DNA of 64,000 nucleotides. Source: Hysterangium stoloniferum. Lineage: Eukaryota; Basidiomycota; Agaricomycetes; Hysterangiales; Hysterangiaceae. The DNA lies in contig WHVD01000243.1 in the NCBI GenBank assembly GCA_015178975.1, positions 1 to 64,000 on the forward strand. Direction: 5' to 3'. Of the stretch, positions 10,447 to 21,530 are shown in pieces. Every line of letters begins with the position of its first letter. The stretch's first letter is position 1. The position numbers were made by a program, and so were the translations under genes. The notes under the pieces were generated by a model. That model worked only from the letters and a program-made list of their open reading frames with translations, was not told where the DNA came from and searched no databases.

Positions 10447-12044
10447 GGGAAACCGTTGGATTAATTCACGACACGAACAAATGGGCCCAGACTCCTAGAT
10501 CTTCGACTGAGAAAGCATCGATGCAGTCAACGGCAACCAAGATCGCCCATCTCGTCGAGAGTCTATCAAAAATAGAAGAGGAGCGTGTCCTTAATCCTCA
10601 ATCCTCCAGACTGCCCCCAGAATGGGAACTCGCAGACGATTTCGACCCGGCAGGTCCTAAAACGTCAGAGGTTGCCACCACGGAAACATTTCGTGCAGAA
10701 GACCTGCATAAGCTGGTTAACTTAGGACCTGACATCCCTACCGAAGTCTCCTCCCGCTTGGAGTCGGTATTAACTAAGAATGTCCTAGCTTTCGGCATAG
10801 ACAGGCGACTGGGACAAGTGGATGTCAAGGTCAATGTCCCATTGAAAGAGGGCGTGCAACCTATTTCAATGTCAATGTTCCCAACCTCCCCAGCTAATAG
10901 GAAAGTCATTGATGAACAAATGGATACTTGGTTCCAACAGGGAGTAATCGAACCGTCCAAGAGTCCTTGGGGGGCGCCAGCCTTTGTTGTCTACCGCAAC
11001 GGGAAACCACGAGTAGTGATCGACTATAGAAAGTTGAACAGTCTAACAGTTCCCGACGAATTCCTGCTGCCACGCCAGTCGGAAATCATGCAAGCGCTTT
11101 CGGGCTCCAACATCTTATCTTCCTTCAATGCACTAGCCGGTTTTACCCAACTTGAAATGTTAGAGGAAGACAAGCCGAAGACCACCTTCAGATCCCATCG
11201 AGGACTGTGGCAATTCAGGAGAATGCCCTTTGGACTTCGTAATGGACCTTCTATATTCCAAAGGGTTATGCAAACCGTACTTGCACCTTACTTATGGATA
11301 TTCTGTCTGGTTTATATTGACGACATCATGATCTTTTCTAAGACATGGGACGATCATCTAGAACATTTAGATCAGGTTTTACAAGCCATAATTGCCGCGG
11401 GAATCACTCTCTCGCCCAAAAAGTGCTATGTAGGGTATAATTTGATTCTACTACTAGGACATAAGGTGTCTAGACTCGGCTTTTCGACCCATCAAGAAAA
11501 GGTCACCGCTATATTAGAATTGGCTACGCCTTCTAAGATAGTGGATCTTCAACGTTTTCTAGGAATGGTTCTGTATTTCTCTGCGTACATACCATTTTAC
11601 TCCTGGACAGTCGCTCCACTTTTCAACCTCTTGAAGAAAGGAGTTCGTTGGAATTGGGATTCTGAACACACCCGAGCTTTTGAGGACATCAAGGTTGCGT
11701 TGAGCTCAGCTCCAGTACTCGGACACCCCGCGAGCGGTATGCCTTACTGGTTATACATGGATGCTTTGGACTTTGCGCTAGGATGTTGTCTCCAACAAAT
11801 ACAGAAAATGGCACTTAAAGACCTTAAGGATACGAAAATTTATGCCCAAGCACGAGCGGCCTTCGATCAATCACGAGACGTGCCCATCTTTGTTACTCGT
11901 TATAAAACCAAGGAGCCGGAATTCACCTGGACGGATTCCTGGGCCGCAGATTTTGATGACACCAGTGTCACGGTCGAACACGTTATCGCCTATTGGAGCT
12001 GTATGCTCAAGAAAGCAGAATGTAACTATTCAGCCACAGAGTGA
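10447..12044 (+). pseudogene. Element 2 pol: reverse transcriptase and start of RNase H
   Basis: One frame runs from GETVGLIHD (10447) to TGA at 12042-12044. RT motifs in order: WGAPAFVVYRNGKP and DYRKLN (about 10970-11045), FRRMPFGLRNGPS, the catalytic YIDDIMIFS (about 11310-11340), LGHKVS, and FLGMVLYFSAYIP. RNase H begins at WLYMDALDFALGCCLQQ with its first catalytic Asp and extends to YSATE. The next residue is Arg in the family motif YSATEREALA, so the TGA replaces an expected CGA. Catalytic residues are intact; only stops and insertions silence this part. Confidence 0.9.
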
Positions 12045-13976
12045 GAAGCGTTAGCCACTAAAGAAGGATTAGTCCATTTCCAGCCCTTTATTGAAGGTGA
12101 ACATATCCTTCTGATCACTGACCATGCGGCGTTACAATGGGCCAGATCTTACGAGAATACTAATCATCGACTGGCCGCATGGGGGGCGGTATGCGCTGCA
12201 TACCCCGGTCTGGAAATCCTACATAGAGCAGGACGAATACATAGCAATGTTGACCCACTGTCCAGACTTCCTCGAGTACCGGACTATGCTAGCCCCGCGA
12301 GGGACGACCTTTTACCGATCGTAGCGGATTCTTATAACTGGAATAATGATGAGACGTTATGGGAGAACAAACCAGCGGAAAAAGCCGTCTTTCTCACTCA
12401 TCACGAGTTAGTCGAACCAGTCAGAACCATGGAAGAGGTCCCCCAAATGAAATGGGATTTGCACAACCTCCCCAGAAACGATGAAACCGATGAAGCGAAT
12501 TTTACTCTCTCTAATCCACAATTGCTTATAGAGATCGATGAAAATTATGCTAAGGAACTTCGCGACGGATACCAGAAGGACCCTGCCTTCAGAAATTATT
12601 ACGCCACCGATCCCATTTCTCCAAACATGGTAACTACTCCTTCGCATTATTTCATCGGCAAGAATAAGCTATTGTTCTTTCGAGATTCAGACTGGAAAAG
12701 TCGAATCTGCATTCCTAGCAGCATGACGACGACCATACTCAAGCTGATACATGATAACCCCTTCGAAGGAGCTCATGCAGGTGGCCACAGGCTCTTTAAT
12801 CTGATGAAAGACCATTTCTTCTGGCCGAGGATGTTGCATGACTGCGTGGCATACGCTCGCAGCTGTGATATATGCCAGAAAACTAAAATTGATCATTCTG
12901 CTAGACAAGGAGCTCTTTGACCTGTGGATGTACCCCTAAGGCTGTTTGAGGTTGTCTCGATGGACCTGATTACCGGATTGCCTCCTTCTACAGAGGGTGG
13001 TTATTCTGCCATCTTCGTCGCCATGGATAAACTCACGCGTTTCTTAATCTGTGAACCCACCACTTCAGATCTATCCGCAGAAGGATTCGCGCGAATCTTC
13101 GTGAATAAAGTAGCCGCTCCTTTCGGTCTGCCTTCAAGGATAATCTGTGATTGAGACAAGAGGTGGACCTGTAGGTCCTGGAGGGAAGTCTGCAAAGTAT
13201 ACGGAAGTGCCCTTGCAGTATCCTCGTCCCACCACCCTCAGACCGACGGTCAAACGGAGAATGCTAATGCTATTGTGGAGCAAATGCTCAGAGCGTACTG
13301 CACCTCTTCGAAGGAGGAATGGTCTAAATGGACTCAAGTAGTGGCTCATACCTACAATTCGATGGTTCAAAGCTCAACAAGCTATGTGCCGGCCTTTTTG
13401 CTGATGGGCTACTTACCAAGAGGAATGTCTAGCTGTCTGGGAGGGGACGACCCTGTGGTTCCCAGAGAATTATTGGATAGCCCTGTAGCCGACCAATGGA
13501 TCTTAGAATTGGAAAATCACCGACAAGTGGCGCAGGATTCGATTGCGCGAGCACAAGAAACCCAAGCTCGCAGTTACAACAAGAGACGGAGATTGGTGGA
13601 AGATATCTCAGAGGGAGATTATGTTCTGATTAATCCCCATTCTCTCGAGCTCATCGAAGCCAAAGGACCCAGAAGGAAACTTATACAAAGACAGATAGGG
13701 CCGTTTGAGGTCTTGGAAAAGATCAATCCTCAAGTCTTCCGACTCCGCATTCCCTCGGAATATCAATTACATCCAGTGATTAATCGAGATCATCTTAAAA
13801 AGTACCACCTCTCCCCAAAGGAATTCAGATCCAGGGAGCTACTCGAGAACCCTCAAGAACTCAATCATAAGGACGAGGAGTATGAAGTAGAAGCTATAGT
13901 AGGGCACAAAAAGCATCGAAATCGACTCCTTTTCCAGGTTCAATGGAAAGGATATGGACCAGAGGAGGACACTTGG
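12045..13976 (+). pseudogene. Element 2 pol: RNase H end, integrase and truncated chromodomain
   Basis: Continuing the frame are the rest of RNase H (TDHAALQW) and the integrase zinc domain (H-x3-H near AHAGGHRLFN, CDICQKTK; about 12770-12890). The DDE core follows: MDLITGLP, then ICD, then HHPQTDGQTENANAIVEQ. A C-terminal domain and chromodomain begin after (VGHKKHRNRLLFQVQWKGYG, PEEDTW; about 13900-13976). TGA codons stand at 12918-12920 (L-stop-P) and 13152-13154 (D-stop-D), both expected Arg positions. The chromodomain, which targets such elements to heterochromatin marks, is cut after its conserved Trp by the LTR of element 3. Confidence 0.88.
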
Positions 13977-14622
13977 TGTGAAGAGTGGTAGAAGTTCTAA
14001 CCATTCTATATACGAAGAATATCGACCGTTCGTATATAGACCGTTGAAGTACGATACCACGATGTATTGACTGTCTAAGTCTAATACGGACCGAATGCGT
14101 ATTGACTACTTAGTTCAATACGGTAGAGAGAAGTAGCTATCTAAAGTAAGGTAGATAGCTAGAACGAATAAGCAGAATCGACTGGTTAAGTGCGATTCTG
14201 GACAACTGCTCGAGTGCAAGTAGAGTAGTTAGAGAGTCAAATAATAGAGTAGCGTGGATGTAGTCCACACGAGTTGAGATAGAGATTGAGTTTCGACTGA
14301 TACAGTTCGAAACTCAGTTTGAATGAGTAGCTAAAGCCCGTCTGTGACGGTCGAGACGATACACCAATCACAACTTACAGGACACTAACGGGTGTCTGGG
14401 TAAGTCGTGGTTGCGGTGTAAAAAGTGTCTGAGTTCTAAACTACCGGCGCTAGAATACATAAGTCTGGCGTGTGTGCACCCACAAGAGTCGATGTACCGC
14501 ATACATAGGTCGTCGAACTAATTATAGGTATAATGAAAGAGAGAAAATAGAAATAATAAAGGAAATATAGTAAGAGCACATCCGACTATATTTCCTGAGT
14601 GTATTCCGCCATACCTCTCACA
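13977..14622 (-). repeat. LTR of element 3, 3' side
   Basis: 646 bp, TGTGAAGAGTGGTAG...CCTCTCACA on the plus strand. It abuts the truncated chromodomain of element 2. It carries an extra CGTATATAGACCGTTGAAG-like segment missing from the partner LTR. Confidence 0.85.
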
Positions 14623-14681
14623 GCGACTGATCGATTTCTAGTCGTAGTTGGTTCATCACCCATGTTCGTATTGCCAGGAAT

Positions 14682-15843
14682 TCATTCGAACGCGACGCGA
14701 GAGCAGTGAATTTCCTGATGGGGGGTAGGGCTAGGTTCCGTCGCGATCCCTCTCTCGATTTCGACCATATTCAAAGGTCGACGAGGTTGAGGCTGATAGA
14801 GGGGGATGCATATTTCCATTCCTTTTTCCTGAAGATGTTCCGCAACCTGCATCCTCATGTCCGACGGGAAGTCTTGCAAAATAATGGGACGATTGAGCGA
14901 ATGAAGGAAACGAGTGTCAGGAGATCCATTCAGGGTACGAACAAACGAACTTGTTGTGGAGATGGGCGAATCGGGTACCTGGATGGAATCACCATAAGGG
15001 TAAAGCACCTCCAAAACCATCTTATCGAGTCTTCTCTGATTTCGCCTTAACTGACCCCTTAAGGTAAAATACGCAAATGAAGAGTTCCGACTAATCCCAT
15101 TAAGAGACTCCTCCAGCATCCGAATGTATATATACTGGTAGTCGACTTTAGGGACGATGTGATCCCCACCGAGTAGGATGTGAAGGATTTGTAACGCATC
15201 ATCGTGCGTGCGGAGTGCTTCGAGGAATGAAGAGAACACCTCTTGTTTAAGAACCGTCCTCCCTCCTTCCATAACAGAAGTAACTTCACTCGACCATTCA
15301 GAAATCGAGCGAGTCAAGTCCTCAAGGGTTCCAGGTCGTAAGAATAGATCTTGCGCCGATAAAATGGCCTGATAATGACCTAACCAGACCGCTACAGTTG
15401 CCGGTAGAAGAGGGTAATCCGAATTATATTCCTCCACAAAGGGAGTAACCTGATCCGCAGGGATTCGATCGGCGTAGTACGCATCCCATTGTAAGTCGAC
15501 GGGTTGAGCATAAATCATATGACCCCTGAAGAATTGCTTAAGGATGACCTGTCTAGGCGGGAACGAGAGAACGGGTTCGGAAGCACGGATAGTCTCGACG
15601 TTAGCTCCTGGAATGTTCGACTGCTCAGTCGGCGGACGTTCTTCTTGTGGACTTGGGGGCTTCCGTTGACGGTCCAGCTGCTGCTCCAGGAGGACTCCCA
15701 GGAAGAACTGGTTTTTGAGAAGTCAACGAAGACTTCCTCATGGTGACGTTACAGGGTGGTTCCAGACTCACAGGTCTTTGGCGAGGTTTTGAATTACTCA
15801 GGGTCATCAAAGGTCTCGACGTTTGGTTCTTGCCAGTAGTCAT
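14682..15843 (-). pseudogene. Element 3 gag, N-terminal part
   Basis: Reading from ATG at 15843 (MTTGKNQTSRP), the Pro-rich N-terminus and the region GHMVYAQP-like / DYPLLPATVAVWLG / EVFSSFLEAL match residues 1 to about 390 of element 1 gag. The initial segment and the main block (15518-14682) lie in different frames, so at least one frameshift is present near 15520-15640. A TGA follows RVAFE. Homology continues to RNRSVA, where the 3' LTR begins. The central and C-terminal gag and all of pol are gone. Confidence 0.8.
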
Positions 15844-15905
15844 TTACGTGCTTAGAAGCTTATAGTTGTAAGATATCATTTTTTTCTTCATAGGGAAAGT
15901 ACGGT

Positions 15906-15922
15906 CTGGCCCGGATCACCAC
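15906..15922 (-). promoter_or_regulatory. Putative primer binding site of element 3
   Basis: On the minus strand TGGTGATCCGGGCC follows the LTR end by one base. Position and first ten bases equal those of element 1. Confidence 0.5.
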
Positions 15923-16549
15923 TGTGAAGAGTAGTGGAAGTTCTAACCGTTCTATATACAAAGAATATCGACCGTTTAGGTACGACACTAAGATGTATTG
16001 ACTGTCGAAGTCTAATACAGAATGAACGCGTATTGACTACTCAGTTCAATATGGTAGAAGGAAGTAGCTATCTAGAATAAGGTAGAGAGCTAAAATGAAT
16101 AAGTAGAATCAACTGTCTAGTGCGATTCTGAACGACTGCTCGAGAGTAAAGTAGAGTACTAGAGAGTCGAATAATAGAATAGCGTGGATGTGGTCCACGC
16201 GAGTAGCGATAAGGATTGAGTTTCGACTGGTACAGTTCGAAACTCTGATAGAGTAGATAGCTAAAGCCCGTCTGTGACGGTCGAGACAATACACCAATCA
16301 CAACTTACAGGACACTAATGGGTGTCTGGGTAAGTCATGGTTGCGGTGTAAAAAGTGTCTGAGTTCTAAACTATGGGCGCTAGAATACATAAGTCTGCGT
16401 ATGCGCCCACAAGAGTCGATGTACCGCATACATAGGTCGTCGAACTAATTATAGATATAATAAAAGAGAGAAAATAGAAATAATAAAGGAGATATAGTAA
16501 GAGCTCATCCGACTATATTTCCTGAGTGTATTTCGCCATACCTCTCACA
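15923..16549 (-). repeat. LTR of element 3, 5' side
   Basis: 627 bp, TGTGAAGAGTAGTGG...CCTCTCACA on the plus strand. On the minus strand it precedes the primer-site-like sequence and gag, so it is the 5' LTR. Confidence 0.85.
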
Positions 16550-17124
16550 CTAACAATCTTAACATGTCTTCTCACATGGACAGTTTTATGTTGGTGTTTC
16601 AAGAGGGACAAATTGGAGAAGAGTGAAAACCCTGCTCCATGACTGATATGACTGCAAATGTAGTTTAAAGATGTTATTATTGACCCATAAATAAGAATTC
16701 CACAAAGGTGCAAAAGGAAACTGATTTATGTTTTACCTTTAGTGAATACAAAAAAAGTATATAATTGTATATAATTGTATATAATTAATTAACTTGGTTA
16801 GATCACATGCCTTAATAGATAGTAAAGTTGTGGGGTGCTTGTTCCCACGGGTCACAGCCTTGTGTCGAGTAAAATATGTGTATTATGTATCTACCTCAAA
16901 ACTGTCACCAACATAATTTTATTGGAGGCATGGGGATATTACTGAGGTCCACCTATAAGTTATCTGGTGTTCGGAGGCCTTTCCAAAAAAAGTTATTTGA
17001 GCTATAAAATCCGGAACTTGTGGATGTGTGGGAATTCAAGTGTGAGCGTGGTTAGGAAAGGCCATATTTAGATTTGTTTAAATTGCACTGGTTCTTCAAG
17101 ACAGTCGTTTTTCCGAGCAGTCCC
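16550..17124. other. Gap between the transposon nest and the first host gene
   Basis: No gene seen. It contains three tandem copies of the 10-mer GTATATAATT (16757-16786) in an AT-rich patch. The last 100 bp probably hold the promoter and leader of the dehydrogenase gene. Confidence 0.6.
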
Positions 17125-18641
17125 ATGTCTTCAGTAGGGCCTGTCCTTTTTGTCGGCGATCCTTCAGACTGGCTGTCTGCAGAGCTGGAAAAGTTGAGGC
17201 GGGAGGGTTTCACCATTCACGTTCTATCCGGAAAGCTAAGCCGTAAGGAGATTCTTGAGTGTCTCAAGGTCCTTGCTCCAGCTCAGTACACATCTTTGGT
17301 CTGTCATAACTCCAACCTCCGTCCTTTCACCAGAGACATTTTTGAACTTCTATTGCCGGGTCTCCATTATGTCTCACGGCCAGGTGCAGGCTACGATGAT
17401 GGTGAGTCCGTTTGATAAACTCAAACGCCTATACTATGCTCATGATCGTTCTCATGTTATAGTTGACATAGAATTTCTCACTGAGCATGGCGTATACTTC
17501 GCAAATGGCCCCATCACCGTTTCACAGTATGCATATATCTGCTCCGAATTCAATGCATTGTATTCACTAAACTATCAGTCCAACTGCAACTACTACGACT
17601 ATGCTAATATTACAGGTTTGCGTTGATCCGTAAATAGGACTAATCCATGCAATCTGATTGCCCCCACGATTTCAGGCCGTTCGCGCAGCAAGTCAAGCGG
17701 AAAGGGCCGTGAGGCAAGGACGTTGGCATCAAGGCTTAGAATCTACTCCCGATATTCGCAATCTTACCCTTGGCATAGTCGGACTGGGAAGAATTGGAAA
17801 AGTATATATTTCTTCTTAATCTTATCCGTATTGGTCTTCTTTTGCAACATTTATTGAATTGGTATCATAGATTGTCCAGCAACAAGTCGAGGCTCTCGGG
17901 ATGAACGTTATTTACTACAATAGACACCGTTTGCCGGAGAATGGTACGTCGAAGTATTCCGGAGTGTGGACAGGATTTACTTAATGTGCACATAGAAGAG
18001 GGTAAAGCCAGCTTTGTCACATTCGAGCAATTGCTCACTACAGCGGATGTTATCTCCCTCCATACACCATTAACCAGTGAAACCCGCCATATGTTATCGT
18101 ATATTGAATTTAGTAAAATGAAGGATGGGGTTTTCATTGTCAACACGAGTCGTGGCCCCGGTAAGCGACTTCTTCTCATCGTTACAGGTCTTTTTCTGAC
18201 ATTATACAAGTCATTGATGAAGAAGCACTTGTGAGTGCCATGAAGACGGGAAAGGTATCTCGAGTAGGCTTGGATGTAAGAATCCGTCAAAATAACCTCG
18301 TTACTATTAATTGTGTTCTTATGTCTGCAGGTTTATGAAAGAGAGCCTGTCGTACATCCTTGGGTATATCACTTGTTTTTTCTTTTTTTTGAAATTGAAA
18401 CCCTCTGACCTCTAAGCTCTGGCGTAGCTAATGCAAACTGATCGCGCCAGTCTCCTTCCTGTGAGCTTATCATATTATGTGAAACTTAATAGGCTTATGT
18501 AGTCATTCTTTTCAACAGCATTGGGCCGCAAATACAACAAGAAATCAAAGTGATTCCGAAAAGGAATCATTGGCCAATTTGAAGTCATGGCTTTATACGG
18601 GGAAGCCGAACACTCCCGTCAATTCCCCTCGAAGATCATAG
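17125..18641 (+). CDS. D-isomer-specific 2-hydroxyacid dehydrogenase (glyoxylate/hydroxypyruvate-reductase-like)
   Basis: Ten exons splice to 331 codons: 17125-17401, 17463-17526, 17579-17615, 17676-17801, 17871-17943, 17996-18160, 18211-18275, 18331-18363, 18428-18460 and 18519-18641. The protein shows the NAD-binding loop LGIVGLGRIGK, then ADVISLHTPLTSETRH, the substrate Arg in IVNTSRGP, the catalytic Glu in VYEREPVVHP and the His in LLPHWAANTTRNQ. It ends in the WLYTGKPNTPVNSP tail typical of fungal members. Family enzymes reduce 2-keto acids such as glyoxylate or hydroxypyruvate with NAD(P)H. The exact substrate is not evident. An upstream non-ATG extension was not used. Confidence 0.88.
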
Positions 18642-18799
18642 CCACCCAGAACTTTATGATCTCCCAGTTATATCATATGCATAAAATACCATATTGTGGT
18701 TTTCATCTCTATATATGACTGGGATTGGTTGCTACAAATATCATACAATTTCTTCTATATCTATAGATTTGATTTACTTTGTGGTCCATCACGGGACCG

Positions 18800-20419
18800 T
18801 CATTTCTCACTCAATTCAGCAACTCCAGGAAGAACCTAATGAGCTCATTTAAGGGGGTTGAAGTTTAGCAATTCGTTGATGAACTTACCTTTCCTTCCAA
18901 GAGCTCCAAGCTAGCACCACCACCTGTACTTACATGACTAAGCTTGTCTTCCGCATCATACTGCGCTACGAGGGTTGCCGTGTCGCCCCCTCCTACTATC
19001 ACAGTGGCCCCCTTCTGCGCTGCCTGCACAGCGGCGCCTAATAGATTTTTCGAGCCCTCGGCAAAAGCAGGGAACTCAAAAACGCCACATGGCCTAAATG
19101 AAATTTATTATTGCCAATGACATCTCAAAGTTAAGAGTACTTACCCGTTCCACAGAATAGTCTTGGATTCTAAGACTGTATCACCATAAAGCTTGTGACT
19201 CTTTGGTCCCACATCCAGGCCCAGCCAACCATCGGGAATACCGGACTCGTCGGTTGCATATCCGACCTTACAAAAACAACAGTCAATAATGACAATCATA
19301 TAAAGTTAAGTGAGGTACTTTAGCATTTTTGTCAAACTTGTCAGCAGTAACATAGTCAATGGGGAACACCATCTTGACGTTGTTCTTTTTTGCCTTTTCC
19401 ACAAGTCCCGCCACCTTTTCAGCACCTGCTTTGTCAAATAGGGAGTTACCAATCTAAATGAAGTGTAAAATATGAATTGTGCAAAAAAAAAAAGGGGAGC
19501 TTACTGAAACATTCTCGAGTGTCTTCTTGAATGTAAAGGCCATTCCTCCCGTGATTATCAATGAATCCACCTGGGTAGTGACATGTAAGGAGTGTTGCTC
19601 GCAATTAAACGTAAACTTACCTTATCCAACATGTTTTCAATAAGTTGAATTTTATCGGTAACTTTGGCACCACCAAGAATGGCTAAGAAAGGACGTTCAG
19701 GATGCTCTAGGACCTTCGCAAAGTACTCCAGCTCCTTTTTAACCAAAAATCCGGAGGCCCTCCTTGGCAGCTTAACTCCCACCATAGAGGAATGAGCACG
19801 ATGAGCAGTCCCAAAAGCGTCGTTTATATAAACGTCACCAAGCTGGGTCAAGCCTTCTCTAAAATTCTCGACTGCAGCCGCATCTGCCTTTATCTTGTTT
19901 CCGTCCTTATCCTTGACAGAGCCCTCTTCTTCGATATGAAATCGGAGATTTTCTAGCAAAATTACGGTTCCAGGAGCTGCCGAGTCCACAGCTTTCTGGA
20001 CATCTGCCCCAACGCAGTCATGCAGGAATAAGACAGGCCTTTGGAGTTGCTTGCTTAATTCGTTGGAAACGGGCTCCAAAGAATATTTACTGTTCACTTT
20101 TCCATCCGGCCGTCCAAGATGAGACATCAAAACGACAGCCCTTGCACCTAAACAAAACGAAACACGTTAGGTTTTTTAAGTAAACCATATGTGAAGTTGT
20201 CTTTCCTTGATCTAGGGCATATTTGATAGTGGGCAAAGCTGCAACGATCCTCTGAAGGATGACGTGAGTGTACAAGACGATTTCATCATTTACGTGTGAA
20301 CTGACTGCGGGATTTGTTATTTTCCTATCCTGAATAGGAACATTGAAGTCTACGCGAATCAACACCCTCTTGTCTTTGAGGTCAATGTCGGTGATTGAAA
20401 GCTTTGAAGAGAGGGACAT
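18800..20419 (-). CDS. PGK1: Phosphoglycerate kinase
   Basis: Transfers phosphate from 1,3-bisphosphoglycerate to ADP in glycolysis, in the cytosol. Eight exons (20419-20306, 20251-20206, 20147-19621, 19570-19505, 19453-19319, 19266-19145, 19093-18889, 18835-18800) give 416 residues, the usual length. Motifs: [59 protein letters not shown], and the nucleotide-binding [10 protein letters not shown] near the end. Intron 2 (20205-20148) must start with GA in this reading, since no GT donor keeps the frame. Intron 1 (54 bp, no stop) would add 18 residues if retained. The gene shares a 139-bp promoter region with the divergent gene at 20559. Confidence 0.96.
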
Positions 20420-20558
20420 GCTAATCGTTGGAGATAAGAATACTTTGTTCCGTAACCTGATTATGTAACAAGTGCCTTCATTACGTAATATTAGCCCTCT
20501 TCCGTACGAATCTGCCTCCGAGAGTCGTAACTTTTTTGTACCACGTCGAGCCATAATC
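20420..20558. promoter_or_regulatory. Shared promoter region between PGK and the divergent gene
   Basis: Only 139 bp separate the two ATGs, so upstream elements and leaders must overlap or be very short. No TATA box is obvious. A strongly expressed glycolytic gene next door suggests the partner is also well expressed (inference). Confidence 0.5.
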
Positions 20559-21530
20559 ATGGAGGGCCAGAAAAAAGGCAATGCGAGATCGGCGCAATCC
20601 GACGCAATTACGGACTGGAATGTACCTGAGGGGGATGCTTCAACCAATGATTGGGCCGATGGTGCGGGTAACACTTGGGGCATTGATGTTAGCGACGATC
20701 TCGCTGCGGCAGGCAATGATTGGAACGTTCCAAGTAACAACGACTGGGGTGAAGTGGACGAACCAAGTAACAACGACTGGGGTGAAGTGGACGAACCAAC
20801 AGCAAGCGATGCACAGGATGTATCTGGCGATACAACAGATAAAGTGGGAGGCGGCAAGTCCAGAGGTCACGGTAAATCAGGAAAGGCAGGAGATGGCGAA
20901 GGTGGCAAAAAAGGGAGAGCCTACGTTCCGGCACCAGTCGCCCCAAGAGTATGTGTTGAATTGCATATATTATTTATCCCTGGTATTGATGACATAGTAG
21001 GCAAAACTTACAGAGGATGAACTGGCCGAGCGTATGGAGAAGATACGACTTCAGAACGAGAAGATTAAAGAACGTCGAGAGGTATGTTGGCAATCGACTT
21101 ATTTATGGAGGACTACGGATTTGACTATCGATGTTAGTATGTCAAAGCAGATGAAGAAGCATTTCATACCTCAATGGCAGCTGAACGTGCCAGGCAGGAG
21201 GCAAATCGCAAACTTCAAGCCCAAATCAACCAGAACAGAGAGCAAAACGCTAAACGCAAACTAGAAAAGATAGGCGGTCGTGAATGGGATGCAGGTAAAC
21301 AAGATGGAAAATGGGAGAAGCCTAAGTATGAAGAAGGTATCAATCCGGGCCGCTCGGATGTTGAGACGCGACAGGGCTACAGGGGCCGAGGAGGTAAACC
21401 ACTTTCACCTCGCAAAGAGAGGGGGGGGGGTCGTTCGAAGCCAAACAGCAGACGTACACCTACGCCCGATAGTTCTACACACGGTGAGCCCATTGCCTCG
21501 AAGCCTTTGTTTCCATCGAATACTAAGTAG
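20559..21530 (+). CDS. Low-complexity charged protein, possible Stm1/HABP4-type RNA- or ribosome-binding protein
   Basis: Three exons (20559-20948, 21001-21081, 21138-21530). The N-terminus holds repeated Asp-Trp motifs ([31 protein letters not shown] twice). A Gly/Lys-rich basic segment follows, then a helical charged block ([20 protein letters not shown] ... [14 protein letters not shown]). It ends with [14 protein letters not shown] and a Gly/Arg-rich tail (GYRGRGG). Composition resembles the Stm1/HABP4 group that binds RNA and idle ribosomes, but I see no diagnostic motif, so function is a guess. A longer in-frame start at 20472 was rejected because it would run into the PGK promoter. Confidence 0.75.
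20730..20798 (+). repeat. 33-bp tandem duplication inside the coding sequence
   Basis: Two identical 33-bp units (period 20731 to 20764) encode [11 protein letters not shown] twice. In-frame and recent, since no difference is seen between the copies. Confidence 0.9.

Larger units (their letters stand above)
6471..13976 (+). mobile_element. Element 2: Ty3/gypsy chromovirus relic, interrupted by two insertions
   Basis: Plus-strand order is gag core, CCHC knuckle, protease, RT, RNase H, integrase and the start of a chromodomain, the order of chromoviral Ty3/gypsy elements. The pol frame is broken by a solo LTR (8774-9417), a TRIM-like element (9492-10446) and five TGA codons (6863, 9483, 12042, 12918, 13152). 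Compared with element 1, the primer binding site and about 500 N-terminal gag codons are missing: the LTR joins gag directly near 6477. The right end stops inside the chromodomain, where element 3 begins. Confidence 0.9.
13977..16549 (-). mobile_element. Element 3: gag-only Ty3/gypsy derivative with two LTRs
   Basis: Direct repeats at 13977-14622 and 15923-16549 enclose about 1.3 kb. Read on the minus strand this holds a primer-site-like TGGTGATCCG and the N-terminal part of gag. Pol is absent. The LTRs differ by many substitutions and an indel of about 19 bp near 14030, so the copy is old. Flanks (CTTGG and CTAAC) are not a TSD, so the arrangement probably reflects recombination, not simple insertion. 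Confidence 0.8.

Noticed and set aside
13977-13991. CEEW followed by TAG as the natural end of element 2 integrase
   Set aside because: These codons are the first bases of the element 3 LTR; chromodomains continue after Trp with an acidic/Pro segment, so the end is accidental.
16757-16786. Three GTATATAATT copies as a regulatory array or transposon end
   Set aside because: A short AT-rich microsatellite with no flanking inverted repeats or TSD.
17942-17974. A 31-bp intron in the 2-hydroxyacid dehydrogenase
   Set aside because: Too short and gives a stop in the following frame; the 52-bp intron 17944-17995 restores RLPENEEGKASFVTFEQ.
20087-20857. Long minus-strand frame extending PGK upstream through the divergent gene
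   Set aside because: The first part is the mirror of the plus-strand low-complexity gene; PGK homology starts at MSLSSKLS (20419).
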